Origin: Mesorhabditis belari
Taxonomy: Eukaryota > Nematoda > Chromadorea > Rhabditida > Rhabditidae
Direction of reading: 5' to 3'
Assembly (NCBI GenBank): GCA_958450365.1
Contig: CAUEEP010000760.1
Coordinates: forward strand, 2,030,962-2,094,961
DNA length: 64,000 nt
Shown here: positions 1 to 11,731 of the stretch, piece after piece
How positions within the stretch are numbered: position 1 is the stretch's first letter
How the letters are laid out: every line of letters starts with the position of its first letter
Notes under the pieces: model-generated
Database searches by the model: none
What the model was told of the DNA's origin: nothing
What the model saw: only the letters and a program-made list of their open reading frames with translations
Translations under genes and position numbers: made by a program

Positions 1-3000
1 ATTTCGGCTTCTCCTCATGCAACACAACATAAGAATGATAAGATGAAGTGTTCATATTCCCTGTTGGCTCAATGAATTCGAATCTCTGAAACTTTACAAT
101 TAAAACTTAATCACTGAAAATTGTTTACCTTTTCCAGAATCTGAGCATCACAATCCAACAATGAAAGTCGACATTCAATGTTTTTATCGGTGAACTTTCC
201 ATAGATCTCAGCGCAAACGAGAGTTAGATAAAAGTCGTTTCTCATCGTTTCTAAAAGGAGTGATAATGAGATGGAATGAGATAATTTAACTAATGTAATT
301 CAATTACCATTTATTGTCACCATTGAGAGACTAGTTCTCAACACAGCAGCTGGTGGAGATCTCGCGAAAACATGCGGAAATTTCGTTTTCAGCGACTTTT
401 CTGCTCCATTTAGGCGTTGAAGGGAAATCATCTAGGAAGAATTTAATACCAAAGCTTTAGCATAATCTTTAGCATGAATTCCCATGTTAAAACTCTTACT
501 GCTTTGCAGTCTTCATCGGCTCGAATTATCGTCGCATTCTTGATATTTGTCAATCTGTCCAAGACGTTCAACTTTTTCAACGTTTCAAACAGAGAGTCAT
601 CACTAAACAAAGAATTTCTGTGTTTTCATTAAAACTTTTCACAAACCGATTGAAAAACACGATTTTCTCTAGAATATCCCCTTTATTGTCGCAAAGCGGC
701 TTCAAGTCGATGATATCGAAAGCGATCAATTGACGACAGTACAACGATTGAGGGCCAGGTTCGAGTTGTTTCTAAAAGCATTAATGTCAAACTTATCAAA
801 GTTATCAAAGTTTTGTTTCTAAAGCTACAATCTTTAAAATCAAGATACGAAATCGAAACTTTAAAATCAGATACCTCTCCTGATTCGATTTGTTTCTGAA
901 ATTGATGATTATGGAGCTAATCAGGGGCTTAGACTTAGGCTTAGGCTTAGGCTTAGGTTTAGGTTTAGGTTTAGGTTTAGGTTTAGGCTTAGGCTTAGGC
1001 TTAGGCTTAGGCTTAGGCTTAGGCTTAGGCTTAAGCTTAGGCTTAGGCTTAGACTTAGGCTTAAACTCAGGCTTAGGTTTAGGCTTAGGCTTAAGCTCAG
1101 GCTTAGGCTTAGGCTTAGGTTTAGGCTTAGGCTTAGGCTTAGGTTTAGGTTTAGGTTTAGGTTTAGGCTTAGGCTTAGGCTTGGACTTAGGCTTGGACTT
1201 AGGCTTAAACTCAGGCTTAGGTTTAGGCTTAAGCTTAAGCTTAGGCTTAGGCTTAGACTTAGGCTTAGGCTTAGGCTTAGGTTTAGGCTTAGGCTTAGGC
1301 TTAGGTTTAGGTTTAGGTTTAGGTTTAGGCTTAGGCTTAGGCTTAGGCTTAGGCTTAGGCTTAGGCTTAGGCTTAGGCTTAGGCTTAGGCTTAGACTTAG
1401 GCTTGGACTTAGGCTTGGACTTAGGCTTAAACTCAGGCTTAGGTTTAGGCTTAGGCTCAGGTTCAGGCTCAGGCTTAGGCTTAGGCTTAGACTTATTAAG
1501 GCTCAGGCTTAGTCCATCGAATGATACTAATAGCATACAAATGAGTATTATTTAAGCTCCCTTCTTCAAACAAATTAATTGGTTAAAATTTGCATTTAAA
1601 ATTTAACTAATGAGTCATACATTAACCAACAAAAACACTGGCTAATATACTTTTAGAGTACCGCCCAACAAGAGTCCCCCTAAAAGTATTCTCCTTGCCA
1701 TTGGCAATCTACGGCATTTTCTCGCGAACTAATGGATCAATTTTTGTGCTTTTAGTACCATTCGATAAATGATTTAAGCCTCCATCGAATGGTACTTAAA
1801 TCATAAAATTTATTATTATTATTATTTAAGCTCTTAGGCAAAAACAGCAGCGGACCTAGGCAGTGTCGGGGTGGGCGAGCATAAACCTGCTCTTGATTAG
1901 TACCTCATGAGCAGAACATAACTGCTTCTTTGAAAATTGCGAGTTAAAAGAGTTCTATGTACAAGAGACTACTGGATGTTCTAAACCGATAAAGTGTTTC
2001 GTTGAAAATCTTAGTTCGTATGTTAGCTTTGATATGACACCACGATCCCAGTAGAAAGTTTCAATTTTATGGCAAAAATTTCATGACGGTGATCCATATG
2101 GTGGTGGCAGCCATGGTGGCTCAGAAAATTTCATGTTTAGGAAGTCATAAAGTCGGGAAAAAGCCAAATAATATAAAAAATTTGCCCACCCAAAATATTC
2201 ACCACAACAACCACCAGAAGCCACTAGAAATTCTGAGAAAAATTGCGCTGAACTGACTTTTTTTGAAACACCCTGTATTTATTTAAAGGAGACTTCAAGC
2301 TTTCAAAAGATGTAGCTTAATAAACAACATTTGGTACATTACGAGTGAGATTTGGATGATTTCTGTGAATGAAGCATTCAGGTGCCTCCAAAATTCTGTC
2401 CCACCCTTATTTTTGCAAAGAAACAAAGTAAAAACTACATAATTTGCAGATTCTATTCGCATTTATCCATTGCTTAATCAGACGTTTGCCGATTAATGAT
2501 GCTTTTAACCAAAAAAATATGCAAATTTAACCCAGAGCAGCTTACTCTGTTGGTACCGAGCAGACTATGAGTTGCCTCAACTATAGCTGAGCTAATGGTC
2601 AGTTATGGTTGAGCTCTTACCTTCAATGTGCCACTTGTGGATTCGATTGGAGCAATCCTTGCAACCCTTGCCAACAGAATAAGCCTTCTTTCTTTATCTT
2701 TTTGATTGAGATCATAGAAAAGAGCACGAACATTCGCGTCTCGAAGCTTTTGCGTCTCGTGATTCCAAATGAAACGAAAAGGCTCACTGAATCTTGTATA
2801 TGAACAATCTTTCACCAAGTTTACAATAGTAAAACTAACCCTTAAACTTTAAAAAGTTGTTTATTACCTCAAAAACGTCGAATTCGAGAGATCATAGATC
2901 TGATAGCTCAACTCGCAATCGTATCTTTCCTTGATCGTCACCGAATTTACTTCAAAGAGAATCGAGAATATATCATTGGTTGGGTCTTTTGAGGAATCAT

Positions 3001-6000
3001 TCTGAAACAGTGATGAGTTTTATTGATTGTTTAAGGAACTAGTAAAATTCATGCTTCATACTGTTTTTCATGCCGAGAAAATTCAGGGAGCTGATCAAAA
3101 GAACGCCATTACAAACAGCGCCATTACAAACAGCGCCATTACAAACAGCGCCATTACAAACAGCGCCATAAATTTTCTCAGCATGAAAACATGAATTTCA
3201 CTAGTTGTCGATTGTTTACTTTACCGGATCAATCGTCATCTTCAGCTGTGTCTTTTTATGTTCATCGTAGAGCTCGATTAGACTCAAATCGTCTAGATTT
3301 GTTGGCTGACCATTAGTCTTTCGAATGACAACATTCAATGAGAGAAGCCTTAAAGTTTTGCTGGTTTGCTGGTTTAAGAGTACTTCAACTTACATATTCA
3401 CCCTATCGATACTCGAGCTGGTGGCGTTGTTGAGATGAGCAATCTCTTCAGATGGAACTCCTCCAGCCAACAATTTCTTCCTTGTCCTCAATAAATCATC
3501 CACTGTTCCCAACACTTCTTCCACCCAATGCAATTCCGTGTTCTTCGCATACAAATCCTGAAAGAAAGCGCAAAAAAATGTTTTGACTATTGCGAAAAAT
3601 CGATCAATTTTCTCACCTTTATTCTCGACCACCAACTTTGAAGAACTTTTCCGATTTCTTCTGCTAATGGAATTCCCTCAGATGGACTTGGCAGGTCATC
3701 AGTGTGCTTTCCGTTTCCATTTATTGCACCATTTAGTAATCCCGATAATCTGAACTAATATTTATAAGTTTCTCAATCTCAGTAATCTGTTTTTTTTTCG
3801 TTGTAGATACAATTTGAACGAATTTGAAATTTGAATTTGAAGACAAGAACGATTTGAACAATTCTTGAAGGCAAGAACATTCATTACTCGGGTTTAATTC
3901 CAGTATTTTACTTAAAACATCTCATTGTCAGTATTGTCTTTGAAAAATAACCAGGATCTTTACGGTAACCAGGATCTTCATGGGGGGCAAATCTTTGACC
4001 ATTTTGCAGCCCGATTTTAGATAGGTTTTTTGTTATTAACTTTTGATGAAACAAATAGTTTCTGAAAATTGACGTTTTAAGCTATTGAAATCTTATTAAA
4101 GTTTCCTGATCTGACAAGTTTAAGGTGCTTAAAAATGAGCTGCAAGTTGGCCAAAAAATTGATAATTGCTCTCGATAATTGCTCGACCCTCCCGTTAACC
4201 GTAAAGCTCCAAAAAACAGTTTCTCAGAACAACAGTTTAATTCTCAGAAATCCACTGAAATCTGTGCTTGCTTTTTCACATAATTCCACTCACCTCAATC
4301 GTGAACTAATATTCTTGACAGCAGCTTCCGGAAAAAGACCGCTAACCGATGGAGAGTCGACCTTATAACCATAGCACCAACCTAGTAGAATTTACATTAA
4401 ACACAACCAAATAAAGAGTAATACCGTATTTACTCTATTAGTGGGGTCCTCTCTAATAGTGGGGTCCTCTCTAATAGTGGGGTCCTCTCTAATAGTGGGG
4501 TCGTCTGGAGGGGGGTTGAAAAAATAGTGGGGTCCTCTCGAATTGGAAGAAGATATTGGTAACGAAAGTGATACATCAATTGTTGATCTCTTGGATTAGT
4601 TCTTTTACTGTTTGTTAATGTTTTGTTACGGTTAAAGCTAAATAAAATATGAAGCCAAACTTGTTTTGTCAAGAATTTCGGAGAAAAATTGATATCTTTT
4701 CAATTTAAAACTTTGGTTTTATGTTCTTTTAAATTTCTCTAATAGTGGGGTCCTCTCTAATAGTGGGGTCGTCTGGAAGGGGATTGAAAAAATAGTGGGG
4801 GACCCCACTAATAGAGTAAATACGGTATACCGTAAATAGAAGAGTAGATAGAATAGTTTAATAGAAGCCCCCTATAGGAACGTCGCGTCGTTTAAGTTTA
4901 CACACAAAGAACCACTCAAATCTTGGTGCTCAGACGTTTGTTTCTGCGCGCTTGGGTATCAAATTGGGAGAATTGGTGTTATTTTGAGCTATAAAACATT
5001 TTTAAAATTAACCAGCGTTTACTAGGGAAAGACATGGAGTTGTCTGTCTTTTAAAGTTGTCTTTTAAGAGATGGCCTTTTAAAATAGATCTAAAATAGAT
5101 TTAAAGACCTAGATCATCTTTTAGAGAGTTTTATGGGGATTGCTTTTATTTCTAGGCAATGCTGCTTTTAGTTTTTTCAAAGGAGCTCTGTAATGCGAGT
5201 TGTTTAGTAAAAAAACGTTTTGTTGGCATACCTTCTTAAGGGTTACGCACTCTTGACGAGCGAATGTTGCGGTGGTGTAGTGGGTAGTGTGATGGAATAC
5301 GAAACATTCAATTGATTTTGCATGGGTTCAATTCTGCACCATGACAAACTTTTTGCAAACTTTGATAGACAAAATTTTTTTACTAGTTTTTGTTGATCAA
5401 AAACGGTCTAATAAAAGAAAACAAGTGAAGAAAGAGTCAACAAATACTTTCTAGCAAAACTATTGGTGTTTCTTTGGTAGAAATCTCTATAAAAACTCTT
5501 CTCTGAAGCAAAACACCAAAAATTTTCTTGTTTTGTTTCTATTTTTATTTATTTGTTTCTGTTTCTATTTATTATTGTTATATCTCATCATCCCTACTTT
5601 AATTTGATTCCAAAGCGTGCAGAAATAAACGTACTGGTGTCAAGATTTGAAAGTAAATTTAAACTACTCCTAGAGCGGGCTTTTAAACGCTCCTAGAGCG
5701 GGCTTTTATTAGAATTTTGGTAGAACTATTAGGCTCTTCTATTTGATTAGAGTATTTAGATAGTTTTCCAAATAGTTTTCCAAATAGCTTTCCAAATAGC
5801 TTACCATCTTTTGTCGCTGTTACACACAGTCGATCACCGATATAAATGGGCAAGACACCGGCCGGACCCGAGCATTCCTCGGTACTCGAGTAGTTTGAAT
5901 TGGCTGAAGAACTGACATGATTTTCGTTCAAATTTAAAATAGTTCCAGTGATTGGTTGGTTCAGGGGATTTGTTAAACATATTATTGCCTGGTTTTTTTT

Positions 6001-6012
6001 TCTTTTATGCAT
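1..6012 (-). CDS. ced-5-like: DOCK180/CED-5-type Rac guanine nucleotide exchange factor, N-terminal half (3' end outside window)
   Basis: Family members activate Rac at the membrane through a C-terminal DHR-2 domain, which lies beyond the window. I assembled 12 exons with closing phases: 5805-6012, 4294-4381, 3617-3749, 3394-3557, 3225-3360, 2868-3001, 2621-2792, 647-771, 500-602, 308-431, 129-250 and 85 to the edge. Exons 1-2 give an SH3 domain (LPIYIGDRL ... DGWCYGYK ... [10 protein letters not shown]). Exons 3-7 give the DOCK N-terminal helical region, with [14 protein letters not shown] matching the family block 'VVFTDLGxKDLxRE'. Exons 8-12 enter DHR-1/C2 ([22 protein letters not shown]). 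The start at 6012 is the first ATG of the SH3 exon; an extra upstream exon is possible. The 1.85 kb intron 7 carries the telomere-like array. DOCK assignment is strong; CED-5 orthology rather than another DOCK-A/B member is inferred. Confidence 0.9.
929..1512 (+). repeat. Interstitial telomere-like array, TTAGGC with TTAGGT, TTAGAC and TCAGGC variants
   Basis: About 97 consecutive hexamers read TTAGGC or one-base variants on the plus strand. TTAGGC is the canonical nematode telomere repeat. Variants come in blocks (runs of TTAGGT at about 955-990, 1140-1165 and 1307-1330; TTAAGC and TTGGAC in recurring positions), which points to expansion of already mutated units rather than fresh telomerase synthesis. 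The array lies in intron 7 of the DOCK gene. Both strands read as long open frames of Lys-Pro or Leu-Gly dipeptides; these are artefacts of the hexamer. Confidence 0.95.
3045..3213. repeat. 15-bp tandem repeat enclosed by a ~40-bp inverted repeat
   Basis: Four to five copies of CCATTACAAACAGCG (about 3106-3168) sit between arms that read ACTAGTRAAATTCATG plus GAGAAAATT in opposite orientation. The whole is a small hairpin element within DOCK intron 5, with the tandem repeat forming its loop. Confidence 0.75.
4422..4827. mobile_element. TIR element (family E) with 28-bp perfect ends
   Basis: The left end TACCGTATTTACTCTATTAG and the right end CTAATAGAGTAAATACGGTA are exact inverted repeats, extended inward by GGGGTCC blocks (TCTCTAATAGTGGGGTCC tandem at 4445-4500). 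About 405 bp, AT-rich core, no transposase. It lies in DOCK intron 1, immediately beside a family D copy that starts with the same TACCGTA. Confidence 0.85.
4828..5715. mobile_element. TIR element (family D) with an internal tRNA-like segment
   Basis: It starts TACCGTAAATAG and carries the family D core (TTCTGCGCGCTTGG, then later GCGTGCAGAAATAAACGTAC and GGTGTCAAGATTTGA), the same blocks seen at 23738-24243, 49415-49620 and 56875-57232. Between the half-elements, 5268-5345 looks tRNA-like: a box-A-like TGGTGTAGTGGGTAGTGTG and a box-B-like GGGTTCAATTC at the right spacing. The arms do not pair well, so this is at most a tRNA-derived relic. Confidence 0.6.
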
Positions 6013-6370
6013 AAGATTTTGTTCTCTTTAGTAGACTTTTATCACTCAAAAACAAACCGAGCACATATCGCTTGCGTTGCATCTCTCAAAAGCTCGCATG
6101 CATCGAAAAAGGAAACTCTGTAATGCAATTGAAATTCTCTTCTTTAAAATTCTAAAATCCTGAACAAGAATTCGTTTTCTAAAATTTAAAAGCAAAAGAA
6201 ACGTTAGAAAAATCGATGAGGCAAAGTTCACGACAATTGACACAAACAATATTCATTTCTCTGTGAAAAGAAGCATTTTGCAAAAAATATTTATCTAATA
6301 CTCATAGAAAAAGAAATAATAACAATAGAAATTGTCTAAATAAACTAGAAAATTTTTTGATCAAACGAAT

Positions 6371-9300
6371 TTAGAGCGCGTGTGGATCTTGGGGTTTTTG
6401 GTGGGAAGCCTCGCAACGAGTCTTGCCCGAGATGTAACTTCCGGGAACCTGAATAAAAGAATTCATCATTTGCTTTATTTTAAAGATATAGATTTAAATT
6501 TAAAGATAAAGATTTAAATTTAAAGATAAAGATTAATTTAAATCTAAAATGTTTACATATTCAATATTATTTCTCAAGACTAAAAGCTTTTCCTAGTACA
6601 GCTACAAGCTACGAGTAATTTGATTTGAATCTAACATAATCTAACAGCTACAAGTAATTTGATTTGAAAAAAGCTTTCCACAGCTTTAATAAAGCTTCAA
6701 GAACAAAACAAAACAAGAACCTATGCTTCAAAAACAAAAATTCCTGATAAAGGAAATGTAAATCAAATTATTTGAAAAGTTTTTGTTGACAAGTGAAGTC
6801 GATTTCAAAAAAAGTGAGTTTTCTCCTTTTCTCAAATCGCTGACTCATCTGTTAGTCATTTCCGAAAAGAGATCAAAAAGGAAAAGGAGTGTAAAAGGAA
6901 CTGAACACTTTTGGAGAATTTAGTGATTGATCGAACGTTAAATTCAGGGAGATGACAAGCTCATATAAACTAGAATAAGAATATTGGTGGGTAGCTGCAG
7001 TCAAACAATTTTAATTGAGTATATTAGGCTGTCCAAAAGGCTGTTTTTTGTCCCTTTTCATACTTCCGTTGGGAACTAACAAATTCACCAATTAAACTAT
7101 GATTTTCTCTAAATAAAAAGTGTATTTTGTTCATTTTTCATCTTTTTAAGTCAATTTTGGTTCAATTTCAATCAAATTCGAGAGTGAAAAGTTCGTGTTT
7201 TTCGTAAAATTCTATAAAAACCTCTACGAAGAAATTGGCTGAATCAATCTCTCTGAAAATTTGGCTATATATCTAACTTTTTATGCTCTATCTTTTATCT
7301 ATTGACACCAAGATAGGTTTCCTTAGCTAAAGTGTGTCTTTTCTAAAGCTAAAGTGTTCACATCATCGAGCCGTCGCTCTTTTTTGACTAACCGACTTCC
7401 TACTCCCATAAAAATCCAGAAATAAGACATTTTAAACCCGTTTTGATGTTATTTTGCAGAAAAATAATTGGCTTTATTGGCCTTAAACCCTGGTTCAATT
7501 GGTTCATTTGTTGGTTTTAAACGAAAGTACAAAAAGGAACGAAAAGACTTTCTGGACAGCCATTTCAAATGGCGCCAACTTTCAAAAGTTTTTCTGAAAC
7601 ACATAAAAGCTCCATATAATCGATTGTTTGTATAATCAAAAAGTGCTATCATTGCTGTACAAAATGGCTTTTGAGAGATTCCGAAAAGCTTTGTTTTGTG
7701 GATTTTATGAGCTCATAAACGCAATCAGTCAAAATGACAAGGAGTCCAATTCGTCGTTTGACTCATTCCTTACACATAAGCTTAACTTGATGTCAGAACA
7801 AAAAAGTTAGAGCACATTTAATTACATAAGTAGTCAAAGTTTTGTAGTGATCTTTTCAGTCATTATCTCTAAATGATGATTTATAGATTTTCTTAAAAAA
7901 GGATCTAAAAAATGATCTTTGGAATTTGAGCGATTTTTGAGATCTATTTCAAATATGATTTAAGTGATGATTTAAGATTTAAGTGATTTAAGTAATGATC
8001 AAATATGAAATAAGTGCTTTTTTTAATGATTCTATCTAATTCTAATAATAATTATTTGAATTTCTGATGAATAATTGATATAGACTATTCGATGTTATAA
8101 AAGTTTCTTTGAAAGTCGGCGCCATTTCATCCTCTCTAACTCAATAATAACTGTATGTCATTGTGTAATAACTCAATAATAATTGTATTCACGATCAACT
8201 CTTAATGCTTAACTCAAAAGAAATCCCATAATCAAAAAGTCTTCAACTATTTATCAATTTTTGATTTAATATTCTTTCATATTAACTTTCTCTTTTCGAA
8301 TATAGAAATGACAAACCAAATATCCGACAGCATTCCTACGGCCGATCATTTCTCCGATAAAGAAGAAGAAAGCAATCTCCAATCCAACTGCCGTGTAAAG
8401 CAAGAGCTCCTAAAGTTGAGTATTATTGAAATGAGTCGGCAGCATCTGCATCTAGGTTCTAGCATCTGCATCTAGGTTCTAGCATCTGCAACAAAATCTC
8501 AAATAATCATATCCAACCAAATGCTTTGTTCAATTACTTACGCGAACGGTGTAGTTCTTGTACTCTTGATTCGAGATTGCTTTCACGACTTTCGCCCAAT
8601 CAGCCTTAATGGCTGGGATGTCGGCCGATCGTGGAGGGGCGAGCTCTTTCTTGGCGACTTCCTGAAAAAGAAAATCATTAAAAATAATCAATCATCTTGT
8701 TTCTTTATTCAGTTACTTTTTTTCTTTCTTTCTTCTTTATTATCATACATATTTAGTCAAAGTTTATAGGATTTTGGCTATTATTTCTCTAATGTTATAG
8801 TAATTATTAGCTTTTACTAGTTCTTGATAACACCTTTTGCTTTTTGTTTCTTGTTTCATCAAAGAGCAAACGATAGCTTTTTATAAATCTTTATGATAAT
8901 CAGAAATTGTCTAGCTTTGGGCAAAGTTTCATCCCGAGCTAATGGCTGAGCTTCAAGAAGCTAATGGCTGAGCTTCAAGAAGCTAATGGCTGAGCTTCAA
9001 GAAGCTAATGGCTGAGCTTCAAGAAGCTAATGGCTGAGCTTCAAGAAGCTTTTGTTTGCAATCAGTCTATTTAGATTCTTTGATCTTCTGTGTACCAGAA
9101 GCTATTTCTAAACCTTTTCAATTGACAATGTAAAGTAGATACTTTGAAGAAGAGAATTTGCATAAAAACAAGTAGTAGTTTTGAATTTTAACAATGATTT
9201 GAACAATTTTTAGTAGAAACAATAGTTTTGAATATCAAGTAGTTTTTCGAGAAACTTTGACACCTTTCAAACTATTAAAAGGTCGCTTGAAAGTGAAAAA

Positions 9301-9844
9301 AGTCAATTCATGTGGTTATGTTATGATTTTTACGCCGAATATCTTATCTAGGTGTTGATAAAGTATACTGGTAAGAAAAGTTTTTGAATTGGATTCTTTT
9401 CTGAAAAATTTTCTAGGGAGCCTATTTTGGAAGCCACTTTTTTCACTCTTTTATTCATAGCTCAACTTTAATTCATTCAAAAAAGGATTAAAATTTGCTG
9501 CCTAATAGACAATTGAATAATGAAAATGTTTCAAAAGTTCCATAGTTCAGTTCGGTTTTTGAAAAATCATAAAAACAAAAACTTTTGTTCTGCGATCTGG
9601 CCTAAATCAGAATCGACGGGTTTAAAAAAAGCCTCTTTAACCAACAATGTTTTTTTAACAAACTGGCTGTTTGTTAACTAACTGTTTGCTAACTAACTGT
9701 TTGTTAACTTTTTAACTTTTAACCAAAAATTAAACCCACCTTGAGAAGTTCCCAGCGTCGAGGGAATTGCTTAGCCTGATGTCTGTAGAGAACGCCCCAA
9801 AGGTTGGCCTGTTTCTCGAAGAAGTTCATCTTACGAGACGCCAT
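6371..9844 (-). CDS. asg-like: Mitochondrial F1Fo ATP synthase subunit g
   Basis: Four exons with closed phases (9740-9844, 8542-8661, 8317-8409, 6371-6448) give 131 residues, starting MASRKMNFFEKQANLWGV. The protein is a small single-span subunit of the Fo stator region that helps dimerise the ATP synthase in the inner mitochondrial membrane. Diagnostic stretches are ELAPPRSADIPAIKADW, then the transmembrane segment LLLYTAVGLEIAFFFFIGEM followed by IGRR, with GYLVPGSYI after it; nematode subunit g has the same order (LAPPSPADLPA ... YTAVGxExAxxFxxGEMxGRR). The ATG at 9844 is the natural start. The last intron (1.87 kb) was enlarged by a family A element. The C-terminal 25 residues (SGKTRCEASHQKPQDPHAL) are less conserved, so the last exon is the least certain. 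Confidence 0.9.
7024..7561. mobile_element. Family A mariner-type MITE (intact copy)
   Basis: TIRs read TAGGCTGTCCAnAAnG on the left and CTTTCTGGACAGCC on the right, with TA at the insertion site as in Tc1/mariner. It is about 538 bp with no transposase frame. Shared internal blocks (TTCGAGAGTGAAAAGTTCG, CCTCTACGAAGAAATTGGCT, CACCAAGATAGGTTTCC) identify further copies near 12296, 12810, 28307, 54186, 60150 and 62388. This copy lies in the last intron of the ATP synthase g gene. Confidence 0.85.
8938..9052. repeat. 22-bp tandem repeat, about 5 copies
   Basis: The unit GCTAATGGCTGAGCTTCAAGAA is repeated almost without change inside intron 1 of the ATP synthase g gene. No gene signal in it. Confidence 0.9.
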
Positions 9845-10252
9845 CTTTACACCCTAAAGTAAAATGAAATCATTAAATAACTACACATAAAGAAAATCAA
9901 AAGATTAGCAACATGAAGGCAAAGAAAAATTCTTTGAAAGGACGTAGTTTACGTTTAGAACGTTTTGGCGAACGGGCGGCACAAAAACGACTCTTTGCGT
10001 CTCTTTGACTTCCCTGAAACAGGATCTTTTTTCTCTTTTGGCTCTATTAGACAATTAATATGTCTAACAGAGCCAAAAGGTAATTGAATTGAATGGCAAA
10101 ACAGTTTATAAAATTTAGTAGACATATTCAAACGTAAATAATTCATAAAATCAACAAATCATTGGTCGGCTAATGGCTGCTAAAACCAAAATTGATTCTG
10201 ATCGATTCTGATTTTTCTTGAGATGAAAAATTAGCGAGCTATGCCTTAAAAT
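9845..10252. other. Spacer upstream of the ATP synthase g gene
   Basis: No coding signal. It contains an imperfect 16-bp-stem hairpin at about 10036-10081 (TTTGGCTCTATTAGAC / GTCTAACAGAGCCAAA). It should include the promoter of the minus-strand ATP synthase gene, but no recognisable motif could be assigned. Confidence 0.5.
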
Positions 10253-11240
10253 ACAGGGTGACCAAGAATTACAACAATACACAAAAGGCCTAGCTTTTAA
10301 CCAAATACACAAAAGGCCTGGCTTTTAACCAAATATGCAACCCATCTCGAAAAGTTAACTTAAATATCTTTATTCAACATATAACAGTAACAAATTAACA
10401 ATTAAATTCAAATTTTCCTCCATCAGCATTCAGACAGGCCTGCAAACGTTTGGGAAACGCGTTGACCAACATATAACAGTTGGCAACATATAACAGTAAC
10501 AGTAACAGTAAGCGCGTTGACCGCGGCGAGCAAATAGGCATCATCGAGGGTATCCCATGCTTTGATGAGCGCCTTCTTCAAACTTTCGATATTTTTATGT
10601 GGTTTTGCACATGCCCTGACTTCAAGAACACTCCAGACTGAGTAATCCAATGGGTTAAGATCGGGTGAGCTGGGTGGCCACTCAGAAAACGAGATGAAGT
10701 CCGGGAAGTCCGGGAATCGCTTGCCCGTCGCAGCAGATATTGAGATTTTGAGATTTGTTCTTCTTGTACTGCTTCATTTTCAGTTTTTTCTTGATGATTG
10801 TGCTGACGGAGCTTCTCTTCAGATCCATTTTCTGTGCCATTCCTGCCGATTGGTTAGGGTTTAATCTTAGATGATCGCGCACTTTCTTGACATTAGCCAG
10901 AGTAACCGCTGCTCGTTTTGCACCTCTTCCAGGGCGATCAGAAAATGTGCCCAGAGTTTCATAACGTTGAATGGTTCGAGAGACGAGGCTTCTGGGGACA
11001 TTCAGGCGCTTTGAGATCTCGCTCGCATGAACACGCTGTTGCTTGAACTCAAGGATCGATTGTCGATGTGGAGACGCTTTCACCATTCCTGAAAACAACG
11101 ATACTAATGTATTGAAAGTTAGTAATCATACCATAAAATAAGAAAAATACAAAAAACCATAAAAACAGGTGAGCAAAAAGTGAAATGGAGCTCATAATAT
11201 AATACGACGTTGTTGCGGTAATTTTTGGTCACCTGTATAG
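10253..11240 (-). pseudogene. Tc1/mariner-type transposase, internally deleted
   Basis: Two fragments lie head to tail. 11098-10682 encodes the paired-type helix-turn-helix DNA-binding half (SILEFKQQRVHASEISKRLN, then a GRGAKRA hinge and a second HTH LNPNQSAGMAQKMDLKRSSV). 10650-10423 encodes the end of the DD(D/E) domain (SPDLNPLDYSVW just upstream in another frame, then ACAKPHKNIESLKKALIKAW). The central catalytic region is missing. The flanks are inverted repeats (CAGGGTGACCAAGAATTAC at 10255; GTAATTTTTGGTCACCTGTA at 11219), so this is a dead copy still bounded by its own ends. Confidence 0.85.
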
Positions 11241-11548
11241 TGCCGGGTATCAGATTTGTACATCTTACCTATAGATTTCAAGTCCAGATATGGTACATAA
11301 AGTATAGGTACTGAAACTACAAAAGTGAATCTTGTAATCTTTTGAATTCGTTTAGTTAATGGCTCCAATTGACATCACCGACAATTTGGGTGGCTTTCCT
11401 TGTTATGCCAACAATGCCACAGCAAAATGGCTGAATAAGCTGAGGTTCAAGAAGCTCTTCATGTGAATCTAGAATGGACTGAATGGAAGTGAAATGGAGC
11501 TCATAACATAATACGACGTTGTTGCGGTAATTCTTGGTCACCCTGTAT
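11168..11548. mobile_element. Second, partial end of the same Tc1/mariner family
   Basis: AGTGAAATGGAGCTCATAA and ACGACGTTGTTGCGGTAATT occur at 11178-11225 and again at 11488-11545, ending GGTCACCCTGTATAC. Either two ends of the family lie in direct order or a fragment was inserted beside the first copy. No transposase lies between them. Confidence 0.6.
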
Positions 11549-11731
11549 ACAAAATAACTAGAAAATGCCATTTTTATTTTTCTTGAACTTTTTCCCTTCA
11601 AAAATGAGAATCATGAAAGTTTAAAAGATCTAAAAGCACGACTTCCTGTTGTCGAAACCAATTACGGCCAAGATGCTAATGGCTGCTTAGGGACAAAACC
11701 CTTCATTCCCAAAAATCACCCAACAAGCACA

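Noticed and set aside
805..1555. Long open frames of (Lys-Pro)n and (Leu-Gly)n on the two strands
   Set aside because: A hexamer repeat without stop codons is open in several frames by necessity; flanking exons place the region in an intron.
5268..5345. Functional tRNA gene
   Set aside because: Box-like motifs are present but acceptor and T stems do not pair and no anticodon loop can be placed.
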